Origin: Pachypanchax playfairii
Lineage: Eukaryota; Chordata; Actinopteri; Cyprinodontiformes; Aplocheilidae
Length of the DNA stretch: 64,000 nucleotides
Direction of reading: 5' to 3'
NCBI GenBank assembly: GCA_006937955.1
Contig: SSNP01000005.1
Span: 4,432,480-4,496,479 of the forward strand
Below are positions 51,335-62,150 of the stretch, piece by piece. Position 1 is the stretch's first letter; the number at the start of each line of letters is the position of its first letter. A program made the translations under genes and the position numbers. Under the pieces are notes generated by a model. The model was given only the letters and a program-made list of their open reading frames with translations. It did no database searches and was not told the DNA's origin.

Positions 51335-51540
51335 TTCCTCTATCATGCGTATGTCCAGTTGCATTAGTGAGGAAATGAGATTCCTCCTAATTAATTAGAT
51401 CTCTGGGTGCTAAAGATGAAGATTACACCCCAATGAAGGTTAGAGATGTCAATCAGTTTTTTTAGGCTGCACTCCTAAAGAGAAATTGAGCCCTCTGGGG
51501 ATTGTGGGTAAACGTGTGCATTGCTAATCTTATGTTTTTT
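51335..51540. other. Candidate conserved noncoding block with a homeodomain palindrome
   Basis: A perfect 12-base palindrome CTAATTAATTAG at 51387-51398, the form bound by paired homeodomain dimers, lies beside GTTGCATTAGTGAGG, GATGTCAATCAG and ATTGTGGGTAAACG (a forkhead-like GTAAAC). Confidence 0.32.
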
Positions 51541-53404
51541 GTTTTATTCTTTTTGCGCTGAGTCTCCCCAGCAGTAGTCAATGAAAGCCCAGGACCAAAG
51601 AGAACATATTAAAGACTTAAATTCTGTTGGGGTGGAACAGAAGCACAGTTTGTACAAATAACTAAAAAAAAATAGTTAAATACAATTTTTAATATATGAA
51701 GATAATAAAGAAGATTGTTACGAGACCAAGAGGATAAACAAACTAAAAGAATTAGACAAAAAAAAAAGAGAATGACTATTGGAAAAAATTAAATATTCAA
51801 GGGTTTGTTAAGTGTTTTAGTTCAAACGTATTAAAATCAAGAATTTTCATTACAAAGCTTATTTAAAATTTCCTATTTTATGTAATGATTGGTAAGTAAG
51901 TGCAAAGTAAAACTAATAGTTGCAGTACTGCATGTTTTCATAATATTTTCTTTTCTCCTTATTCAGAGTTTACAAAATTCTATTTTTTAGAAAATCTGAC
52001 AGGATACCTCTACAGGATATCTGTGCAACGACTTTCAGCACAAATTAAAAGCTTAAGTCACTCTCTATTGCTATGCAGGCACAGAATCTGATCTAAAAAA
52101 AGGATGTTAGGTAAGATTAAAGCATTACCAAGTAAGAAGAGTCCATAAAAACAAAATATGGATATGACTCAAAAAACTCAATAACTCCCTAAAAGCTAGA
52201 AGTAGCAAAAGATTCTAAATGTTTACAAAAAGTTTTAATTTTGCTTACCTAAACATGCATGCAGGAAAAAAGTAGACCTTTTTAAATATTCAGAAAGTAT
52301 CTGCAAGAATGAAGAGTTCTGACATTTTCAGTGTCCTAAGGAGGTTTTGAAAGGGCAGCAGAGAGAAGGAGGATGGAGAAGAGAGAGTGGGGTGAGACCT
52401 GAGACTAGATAGCTGAAGGAGAGTGACAAGAAGAGTGTGACATGCAGGTTGATGGTAATTAGGGTGAGACAACTGCATGCTACTTGGAAGGAAATGTCTA
52501 TGCTAAGTGGAAGTGAGGCCTTCAGTAATGTCATGAAGGTCCAGGTGATGTCACATTGTCATTATGCACAGAGAGCGCAGCAGGACTCTTACCTTCCCCT
52601 TGATGTGTTTTTTTTTTCTCGTTCTCTGTTCTGTAAATGTTTGATTGTTTTTCATTTCACCTATCTGCTATCTTTCCTCACTCTTTCTTCTTTTTTTTAT
52701 TCTATCCTCATTGACCTCAGAGTAGAAAGGTATTTGTCAACAGCCCTTACTCTTTGGTGAACCTCTCCCTCACAATAGCACTTCAAGTGAGAATTATTTT
52801 TTTCTGCTGTCTACATGCAAAAGTACATTGAATGGAAAAGTTTGTTGTGTACTTAGCTGACTTTTGTTTCTCAGTCTTTGAACATTACTTTTGCTTCACT
52901 CTCTAAATGCAGTTTAATTTATTGCCTTTTCTGAAGTAGAAACAACTGTTGCTGCCATTGTGTAGTGATCGCTCATTACGTGCACCCTTCTTTAGTAAAC
53001 ACTAAAACCTGCTGCTTACAGCACAAATTCAGTGTTAATTAGGATAAAATGGAGGAAAATTTGCCTAAAACAAATGATGGAACATGTGTCCATAACTTAC
53101 AGTAACTCTGCAAAGAAATTCTCTAAATTGGCTTTTATTTTGTTAAGCTTGCATTACTGCCCACTGACAGTCAAAGAGCGAGTTAAAGTTCTGTCTCTCC
53201 ACTCACTATATAATCAGGTTTCATCTATTTGTTACTTGTCTGAGAAACAGTTAAACTGAATGCACTCAAATTAGCATCATCTTCCTATTGTTTAGTTTCT
53301 TTCTTGGCCTCTGATTGATAATTCTGTTATCTCCAGACATAAGTACAGAGAAGATGGTGATTTTTATCCTAGTTTTTATTTATCTTTCTTGAATTTCTAC
53401 TTGA

Positions 53405-53600
53405 AGCATAATCAGCTCAATCCCATAAGAAGCTGCAGATAACTTATAAATAAGGCCGCTGTAAACAGCTTGATAATGACGGCACAGACAGAAACCCATG
53501 GGTCTCACAAAGAGCTGGAGACAAAGTTTTCCATGGTACAGCAAACCTGTGGTGCCAAACTATGAGACAATCACCCTGGAACCATCTTTTGATGTTTGTA
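53405..53600. other. Candidate conserved noncoding block
   Basis: ATAAATAAGGCCGCTGTAAA, GCTTGATAATGACGGCACAG and CATGGGTCTCACAAAGAGC are in a balanced stretch with no coding. Confidence 0.22.
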
Positions 53601-54120
53601 CAGTGGAATGGAGTCAATATTTAAGCATTTCTCCCCATATGCTAAAACCTGGGAAATGAAATTTGTACAGAAACCATGGCCCAGCTGCTGTTGGCTCTGC
53701 ATTCACAAAGTGACCTGCATGGACAAATGTGTGTCCCCAAAGCCCCACGGCCTCTGGGCTACAAAGATAAGAGAGAGAAAGAATTCAAGTGACACACAAA
53801 ATCTCTATTTACAAATTTCATGTCTGCCAAAATGCTTGATGAGGACCCCCACCACCACACACACAAACACAAACACATGCTACACTGGGAAGAAATCTGA
53901 TTTTCTGTAACTTCACAGCGTGGCACTTAGACAATATAAATAAATAAACAGGTAGATGGACAAATAGGTAAAGTGCAACCTTGCAACAGATCCTGAGTGT
54001 TTTTTTGCCGATGCCTTTCTTTTTATTTTCTATATTATGTCAGTAATATGAGTCCTCTCTTTGACCTCAGGTCAAACCACCAGCCTTTTTCACCTTCATG
54101 TTTTTTTAAATCAATATACA

Positions 54121-54290
54121 TATCCATCCATCCAACTTCTAAACCTACTTATTCCTGAATCTGGAGAAAACCCACGCATGCACAAGGAGAACATTCTAAC
54201 CTTTCTGCAAGGAAAGTCTCAGTTGGAAGTAAAAGTCAGAAACTTCTTGCTGTGAGGCCATAGTGTGACTAAATGTGCCACTGTGCAGTC
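54121..54290 (-). mobile_element. Common fish interspersed repeat, copy 3 (minus, internally deleted)
   Basis: It begins TATCCATCCATCCAAC, the reverse of the GGATGGAT-type tail. It jumps to GGAGAAAACCCACGCATGC and AAGGAGAACATT, then TTCTTGCTGTGAGGCCATAG and a GTGCCACTGTGC-like end. The middle section carrying the TGGCGACC-type landmark is missing, so this is a shortened copy. Confidence 0.6.
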
Positions 54291-56916
54291 CCTGTATCAA
54301 AATCTATCAGTTAACACAGGAAGAGAGTAGAATTGATGTAAAATAAATATATTTTCTAAAGATAAAATAAAGCAGTTACAAATCAAGGCCTCAAAAGAAA
54401 AAACATGCAACCCCTATGACTTATATTAATATGAAGTGTTGAAATGTTGGAAGTTCATGATCTAAAATAACTCTGACATTGCGAATGGAAAATTATCTTT
54501 TTGTATATAAGGGTTCAAGCAGTGAATCTCAACTTTGTGATATTACTTGAAAATTAGCAGTTTATGATATAGAAGAATTATGGGTAAAATCCCAGCCCCT
54601 GTCGTCTTTATTTTGGAAAATATGTTGATGTAGTTGTGCCTCTATCAAGCTGAAATCAACTGGAAACAAATATGATGTTTTGTCTTTTTCTTAAATATTC
54701 ACCCTCACGTAGTTTGAACATTGGGTTATTGGAAAAAAAAATCAAACTTCTCAAGATGAATAAAGTGTCTTCCAACAGAGAAATAACATTCACACTTTTA
54801 CACTGAGAAGATTTTCATTATAAATCCTGCTGTATAATAAGGACCGAGCGCTATTTTATAAAGACCAAATTTGTGTTGGCAGTGTGTGATAAGGTAGGAT
54901 TGAACTTGACTGAAAGCCGTATTAAAAATTGCAAAGTACAACCCTGCCAGTTCACTTGTTTCAATGACAGCTGTGACAAAGATTAGATACACAGAACTTC
55001 ATCAACCTTACTGAGGCTTCAATCAGCCTGTGTACTGATTAGTGTGCAGAGAAAAAGTGTCTTGTTAGAAAAAAAATACGCATTGTACTTCTTACTTCTC
55101 TGAAATCCACCAGGTCTCTGAAGATCTATTTAGGAGGATTTTGTTCTGCCACATTTCCTCTTTTATTCTTTTCTGGAGTTGTCTGTTTTACTGAAGTAAG
55201 GTGATAGACTGGGAAGGAATGTGACTTCAGTGATCAAACATTGTTTAATTTTAGTGTTAAGGATTACAGAGATTTAAACAGATCCTATTCAGAAGCTTAC
55301 ATACTCTCTGAGGATGAAACATAACCCAATTTGCCTTTGCTGTAAGTCCCTTAGAAAGGAAAAAGGAAAAAAAAAAGTGTTTTTTTTTTCATTTGTGAAC
55401 TTTATTTCATGTGAGTATCTATCGTATCAGCAAATGTCATCCAAGATGGCGTTGTCGGTGCTGTACATACCAAGAAATATTGAGTGAGAACTATGGAGGC
55501 TTTGACTCTACTCTCTACTGTAGAAACTCCACCTCTATTTTTAACTACCTTGCAGTGTTCAGCAGTATATTAGTTCAAGCAGATGCCAACATCCTTGTTG
55601 AATGAAGAACAGCAACAAATAGAACAAGAACATCTCGGATCACAAACGTCAGCAGTTTGCAGGGAAAGTGGAAAAAGGAAACAAAAACAACAACCGGGGG
55701 AAAGAGAATATTTATTATAGGTGCACTAATCACAAAAAAAAACACTATCAGTTGGGTTCATTGCTCACAGCATTGTCATTGATCCTGTACTAGAGGATTT
55801 GCTACTCTCCTGTAGAGTTTGTGGTGAAATTGAGCCTGCAGTAATGCAGAGTTGGCTGAAGTTATACAAACTGAGAACAGTCCAACCTCCCTGTGTTCAA
55901 TATACCTCAAGATAGTGGCATTACGTTATATGCTGTCCATACTATAGAGAGAATTATTCATCATCTTGATCTAAATGCCAACAGACCTGAGTAAAGGTTG
56001 CTGTAGGAAGGTTATTTTTGGCATTGTTTCAACCTCTTCAGAATAAAATTATGAAAGCATGAACAGTTTGACTTTTTACTCAGTTCTAAATATAAATACA
56101 CATTTGTGATTTGTAACAAAAAAAGGGTTTGAGAATTGTTCAATGATTTAGTGAGTCATGATTTTTACTTTGTGGATAGATTCCCTGCCTTCATGGACCT
56201 TTGTGTGTTTTGAAGACGTAGTAGCCCTAAACCAACTGCAGGGTAACAAAGTGAGCATAATGTGGTCTTGTTTAAATCATAAAGTTGTACTGTTCAATGG
56301 ACTGGAGCTAGTAGAGAAAAAAAGTGCAACAGAGCTATGTTGTTATAGATTAACCTTTCTAAAGTGATTACCTGAAGGAGCTCAGCCACCCCTGACATTT
56401 CTAGAGAAGACTCTGACTGAGAGTGTTTGTAAAAGCTCAAAAATCGACTAAACTATTGTGAGGTATGAGAGAGCAGAGAATAGTGTTTCAAAAAGTGCCT
56501 TTGTGTTGTCAGAAAAAAAAATAAAAATTAATGTATCTTTATTTTTACAATACTCTGTTGTTATGCCAATATTGATATATTAGAGGTAATTATGTAGTCA
56601 TTATTTATATTGTGTTGGTGTTCTGGCAACACATCACTTTCTTGGGAGTATCAGACAATCCAGACAACTGTGGACTACTGGGCAATCCAACATTCAACTC
56701 AATTAATAAATCAGTTAGGAGTCTCTGACAGGTGGTTGACTGGGATCCATGACTCCACTGACCCTTTCAGTGTAACTGTCCCAGCTATAACTCATACGTC
56801 TGAATCTTCCAGTCTAGTAACAGAGCTAAAGGAGCCTTGATGATGAGAATTATAGTAGGTTAAAAATAGGAGCTTCATCAACTTTAAGGAAGCTCCCTCA
56901 ACTGAGCTGCTAGTGG

Positions 56917-57020
56917 AAGAAACTTCCCTGATGAGAAGCGAAACATCTTCAAGAATCAAAGAAAAAAGTAAAATTGCCATTGTTTTAACCTTCTGTTATG
57001 ACCTGGATGACTGAGAACTT
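56917..57020 (+). mobile_element. Retroelement-like end block
   Basis: GAAGAAACTTCCCTGATGAG, AAGCGAAACATCTTCAAGAA and GACCTGGATGACTGAGAACT occur in this order and spacing in a repeat abundant in fish, in my memory the 3' region of a retroelement (possibly Penelope-like). The preceding 56600-56900 may belong to it but I could not match it. No coding is intact. Confidence 0.45.
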
Positions 57021-58619
57021 GGTCCAGCTTTCTGATATGAATTATAGCATCTTAAATGAACAAGAAAGGAAGTTTAATTACCTTCTAATTAAGCACTCAA
57101 GTTTAATTCCAGACCCTTTATATACGCAATCATTACAAGAACTTGCTGTTGGGATTTGCTGTCCTTTTAAGATAAGTTGGATGACTTAAGCTTCCATCCA
57201 GGATCTTTTATCTCTATAAATGCATTTTTGATTGGATTAAAACATCTACTCTTATGTTGCAAGATGCTGATGTGAAGGATGGAGCAAGAAGTTGAGCATC
57301 GGTATCATCTGTTAACCAGGTGAAAATTGTTGCTCTTTGGAGAAATTAGAACAGAAAACATAGCCTTCACAGTTTGTCAGCTCTCAAAGCTCAGCTTTTG
57401 GGCCTGTAAACCAACATTGATTATGTATAATTTCCGTTCAATTCTAATCACAGCACTTTGGTAGCTCTCAGGTTTTGGGGTTAAAATCCCGAGGCTGATG
57501 CTATTTTAGTGCTGTGTGTTTCTGAATATCGATTGTGAGTAGTTGGAAAGAATCAGTCCAGTTGAAGAATGAACGTGTCTCAGCTGCTGTGGCCGTGGCC
57601 AAGTTGTTGTGCTGCTCCTCATTGGGAAGACGTGAGAAGTGTTCCTGAAAATCTATCAGCCTGCATCTGTATTCCCTGCCTGGTACCTACCAGATGCTGA
57701 TGGACCCTGAGAGTGGACCCGCTTTACATATCGATGAATACAAACAGGTGTGCGTGAAATACAGCATGGCAGCTCAACAGCTTGTTGTTGTGCTCTTAGC
57801 AAGACCACTGTCAGCAAAACCTTCAACAACCCAGACTCAAGTGTTTTTGGCCAAATTTGTTAAGATTTTTTTAACCAAGCAGGTAATTTTTCATTGATTA
57901 GTGTTCTGTCTGACTGTACTGGCTATGTGAATGTGTTTGCATTTATTTGCTAGTCAAGTAGCTATAAATTACATGGACATCAGTAATTTTTATGTCCTCA
58001 TAAGTGCCATTCCAGGTGCCCTCTGCTATGACAGGTAGTTGTATATTTACAAATGTTTGCATGACCCAAAAAGTAGCCCTTATATAAACCTGTGAAGGGT
58101 TTACAGTCTAATCCCGATTGGGCTGTAACGAGCCTGGCACATGCTTCACTTGTCTATTCTCTTCCAGAATTAATAAACCTTAAATCTGCTCATTGTGTAT
58201 TTGTTTTAGTACCAGTGAGATTATTGACCTTCTATTTGTCAATTTATGTCAAAAAAATCTAATCTATGTAAACAATTTTAGAATAAAACAATTTTTTTTT
58301 TCTCTTCTGGTTTACAGTCAAGGTTTTTGTTTATGCTAAATTGTTCTCAGAAGTTTTCAGACACTATAAACTCAAATCTCCTGTCAAGGACACAATTTTG
58401 ATGTATAAAATACATCATTTTTGTTTAAAACTCCTTTTGAGGCCACAGACATGTTGTTAACATTTTTTTATACAGGTGGAAGTAAAACACCACCATCCAT
58501 CGACACTGACCTGTTACCTGGGATAATAACAACTTATATCTCTATGTTTCATTCATTAGCAAGGCTTTCCATGTTGTCACTGACTTGTTCCACAAATTTG
58601 CAAGTGTTTATGTGAGGAA

Positions 58620-59230
58620 ATGGAGTGGAATGAGATGCCTGCATTAGTATGCATGAGTCTCATTAAACATGCTCTCATCAACTCTACTTTTTATTTGGAT
58701 TCCCTTTGCAGTAGTACAAATCACTCGTAATCAACTGTGGTGACATTTTCCAGCAATTATAACCAAGCTGTCCCCGTTTCAGCAGGCACTGGAGAGAGAT
58801 CACTCCATTCGCCCTTAGAGTACCACTGTGACAACATATTACTCCCATGAGAGATGAGGACATTTTAAATGACAAAAGACTGAATGAATAATATTTACTT
58901 TGCAGAATGGTTAATTATCTTCAAATAACTTTGGGAAAAAAATAGCTGGCACGTTGTCTCGCTTTTCTTTTCAGATTTTCTCAAAGGGCCAATATCGTAA
59001 ACATCATTGTTACCAAAATGATCTGGGAATTCAGGAGGTGAATTGATTTAAAACAGGTAATCTAAAAATATTCCCAGGAAAATAGCTCCAAAATCAATTA
59101 ATGTGTAAAATAACGATGTTGGTCAATTGAGAAACCAAAGTAATTATCCACCTGTAAGGGAATAAAATCCAGTTAAAGTTAGCGCTTGTTTATTTCCTTT
59201 TAAAAGAAATTGGTACCTCAAGGAGGTGAA
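58620..59230. other. Candidate conserved noncoding block (two sub-blocks)
   Basis: The first part (58620-58870) is a balanced block with CATTAGTATGCATGAG and CAATTATAACCAAGC. The second (58900-59230) has TTAATTATCTTC, GAATTGATTTAAAAC, AATCAATTAATGTG and AAGTAATTATCCACC, a dense cluster of TAATT/ATTA cores. Confidence 0.27.
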
Positions 59231-60429
59231 CAGAACAGAACAGAAAAGCAAAAACAAATGGAAAGATCTGCGTTTACCATCCAAGATTAATTAAAGTATT
59301 TACATGTTCAGTCTTTTTTTCAACAGTTTGTAATTAGCAAAATATAAGAATGTTTGGTATGTGTTAGCTTATGGTTAAACAGCCCTTCACTCTGCTAATA
59401 CTCTCCAGTTTTCTCTTGAAATAAATCATTTTTATTAGGTATCCTTTTCCATGGTGGTTTAAGAATATTTTAAGTTAAAGCATGGTGCAACTGTGCCTTG
59501 TATAATACAGTTCTCCACAGAATAAATTTTTATGCACAGGTTTCAGTTTGTTAGGGTTGTTTATCAGTTGTCATTTATTTAGTTTTTTTGGCAGTTTGAA
59601 ATTGTCTCAGTGTCAACACGCTTTGAAACTGAAAAATGTGAGCAGGCTGTTGAGATAAGGAAACTGAGGAATCCCACTGAAACTCATTATTCTTATTAGA
59701 CAGTGTACAGTGGTATCATCCCTGACACTATGTTCTGTATTCTGATGGAAAACAAGACGATGGAAACACACAACTCAATATTATTATTATCTAGAAGCAG
59801 TCCACAGTTGGTCTGTGGTGTTGCTGAAGCTTCATTTTTGGAGAAGTATTTTTGATTGAGCTCCGTGTTCCAGTTAGTCTAGTGTTGTTTTGTTTTAAAG
59901 CCAAATATAGACCCTACAAATAGGTTAAATAAACATGATTATTTTTCACAAGATATCAAACTTCTAGATCAGAAAGTTATGTGTTCTGTCATTTGTTCTT
60001 AGTTGTATCCTGCCTGGAATTGATTTATTTTTATATAAGCAGCTTATATATTTTTGGGACTCTGGCGGCATTTTATTGAGAAGAGAACAGCAATGTAAAA
60101 CGTGCAATATGGGATACAGAAAACATGCAACGATAGCCTGAAGGGTAGGATTTTTACTACAGCTTGCTGAAATCTATGTATGTGACTGTACAAATTTGTA
60201 AAAAAAAAAAAAAAAGAAAAAGAAAACGGTAAAGATCTGTTATGAAAAATGAATGAGTGATGAATTTCAACATTGCTAAGGATGGTGATATTTTTAATTA
60301 GATGCACCTTCACTCATGTTATACTGTATTTATCTGTGTAACAGGAGTATCACCATCTACCGTAGCATAATGTAATCATGTTAATATTCATACTATATCA
60401 CATTTAAAAATGTTGATGGTTTGTGAAAG

Positions 60430-60725
60430 GGGGCTCCTACCTAGTTATCCTTCCTGGCCCACCTGCCTGTGGGGCTCCATCATGTCTCTCTATCATACTC
60501 ACTGCTGTATGGGGTGTCAGGGTGTGGCTGCGAGTCTGTGTCTGCAACGCTGGTGGTGAGGGTGGCAGGGCAGGCACCTAGTTGGGGATGAACCCTGGGC
60601 CCCAGGGTCAGTGAGCACTAGCCTAGTCCTGTATTGGGGGCGAGGGTGGCGTTCTGAGGTGTGTGGCCTATGTTCTCTTGGGGCGTCCTCCTGCTGGGGG
60701 CGGGGACTACTCTGCTCTCTGGCAG
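60430..60725. repeat. GC-rich island, probable mobile-element fragment
   Basis: About 300 bases of G-rich, CT-flanked sequence (GGGGCTCC, GGGTGTGGCTGCG, GGTGGTGAGGGTGGCAGGGC, TGGGGGCGAGGGTGGCG, GGGGGCGGGGACTAC) stand in an intron that is otherwise strongly AT-rich. The boundaries are sharp. The minus-strand open frame 60729-60517 is rich in histidine, proline and arginine and has no recognised domain; I treat it as chance. An inserted repeat fragment is the likeliest reading, but a CpG-poor promoter-like element is not excluded. Confidence 0.5.
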
Positions 60726-60930
60726 ACAATTATGTTTTGACAAATTTTTGTTTTAACCAAGACAAACTGTTTGTTTTAAATATTTTTTTTTTAATGATAG
60801 CATGAAAAATGAGTTAAAAATAAAATTGTTTGGTTTACAGGAAAAAAAAGATTATTTTGGAACATAACATTTTTTTTATCTGTGAAACATTGTGACATTG
60901 GTGTCATGGACCAGAATAGCTTGCCATTAC

Positions 60931-60953
60931 TTTTTTTTTTTTTTTTTTTTTTT
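60931..60953. repeat. T homopolymer
   Basis: Twenty-three consecutive T, followed by AAAG. No adjacent element was recognised. Confidence 0.9.
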
Positions 60954-61296
60954 AAAGAAAATACATACAATATTCTAAGGGAAATATTAACATCTGTCTG
61001 TGATCTGAATTTCAAGAGAGAAGGTTAAAAAAGAGGTCATAGAGAATCAAAATGACCTTAACTAAGAAAGTTAAAGTAGTTCAAGGCAAATAAAGAAAAC
61101 ATTACAAAGTAGAGAGGTCTCAGTTCCGACCTTCAATAAAATAGAACAATTTTAAGTGGTTCAAAGACCCAACTGTTGTGAGAAGAACTACAAATCACAA
61201 AGTTGATGCTGTTTTTTTATGCAAAAAGGTAACACATCCCACTAATCTTATCTGATATACTCGTCAAAGTTTTTTTAAAATATTTCATTGCATTGA

Positions 61297-61615
61297 GTTT
61301 GGAGTTTACATGTTCTCCCCATGCATGTTTGGGTTTTCTCCGGCTCCATCCCACAGACCAAAATCATGCACGGCAAGCTAATTGGCAACTCTAAATTGTC
61401 CCTAGGTTTGATTATGTATGTGAATTCTTGCAAGTCTATATGTGACTCTATATATGAATCTCTGAGCATTTCAGGAGAACCAACGGAATGGTTTGTGTGA
61501 ATTGAGCAAAAGTGATTAATTTGTCCTAATTGGTGGATGACGAGGAGTATTTGGAACTGGCGACCCTGCAGGATAGCCCTGCCACCTTTGCTCCCAAGCG
61601 ATTGGTAACCCCAGT
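61297..61615 (+). mobile_element. Common fish interspersed repeat, copy 4 (plus, diverged)
   Basis: GAGTTTACATGTTCTCCCCA is followed by GGGTTTTCTCCGGC, TCCCACAGACC, AAATCATGCACGG, ACTCTAAATTGTCCCTAGGT and, after about 140 bases, AACTGGCGACCCTGC. The order is that of copy 2. The interval between about 61410 and 61545 is poorly matched and may contain small insertions. Confidence 0.55.
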
Positions 61616-61919
61616 TTGATCCACAGTAATCTAATTAACACTTTAACAGGAACACCTGGGCTCTTCACTGAAGAATCTGTGACTGGGTCACGTGTGTGTG
61701 CACAAATTCATGAGCACACGCATCTACACTCTCACATGCGAGGGCTTCCCAGATGGGCCTTTGATAGCTCTGATGGTGGCAGGCACAGAAAGATGATTGC
61801 ACTTAACTCAAACACCACACACACTTCTGAACACACACATGCACACATTCATGTTCGGCTCCTAGGGTGGGGGTATGTCGTAATAAGGAATAATTTCAGT
61901 CCCTAATATACATCTAACT

Positions 61920-62150
61920 GCTCACTAAATGGTGCGATTATACCATGGCCTGATGGTGCACTTGATTAGATTAGGCCTGGCCTGTGCTTTCCGCTCAAAT
62001 TCACTNGCAGCCTTAAACCCAACCTTGACCCCAATTAGCCCCGTACTCATCAGAGAGAACTGTGGGACACCAGTGCAGCAGCAGCTTATCATCCTGCTAC
62101 TAATTGATCTGATTAGGTGGGATAAATATGGTTAATGCTGCAATAACCCC
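61920..62150. other. Candidate conserved noncoding block containing the N
   Basis: TTGATTAGATTAGGCC, CCCAATTAGCCCCG, TAATTGATCTGATTAGGTGG and GGTTAATGC lie in a balanced stretch between repeats. The single ambiguous base is at 62006, so part of the sequence is unsure. Confidence 0.3.
62006..62006. other. Ambiguous base (N)
   Basis: The only undetermined base in the window. It falls in intron and does not affect the exons. Confidence 0.99.

Noticed and set aside
55433..55460. ATCCAAGATGGCGTTG as a possible LINE-1 or gene start
   Set aside because: The motif is short and common, the frame after it is brief, and nothing else of a LINE-1 or a gene is seen nearby.
60517..60729. Minus-strand His/Pro/Arg-rich frame in the GC-rich island
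   Set aside because: Its composition follows the GC-rich DNA and no domain is recognised.
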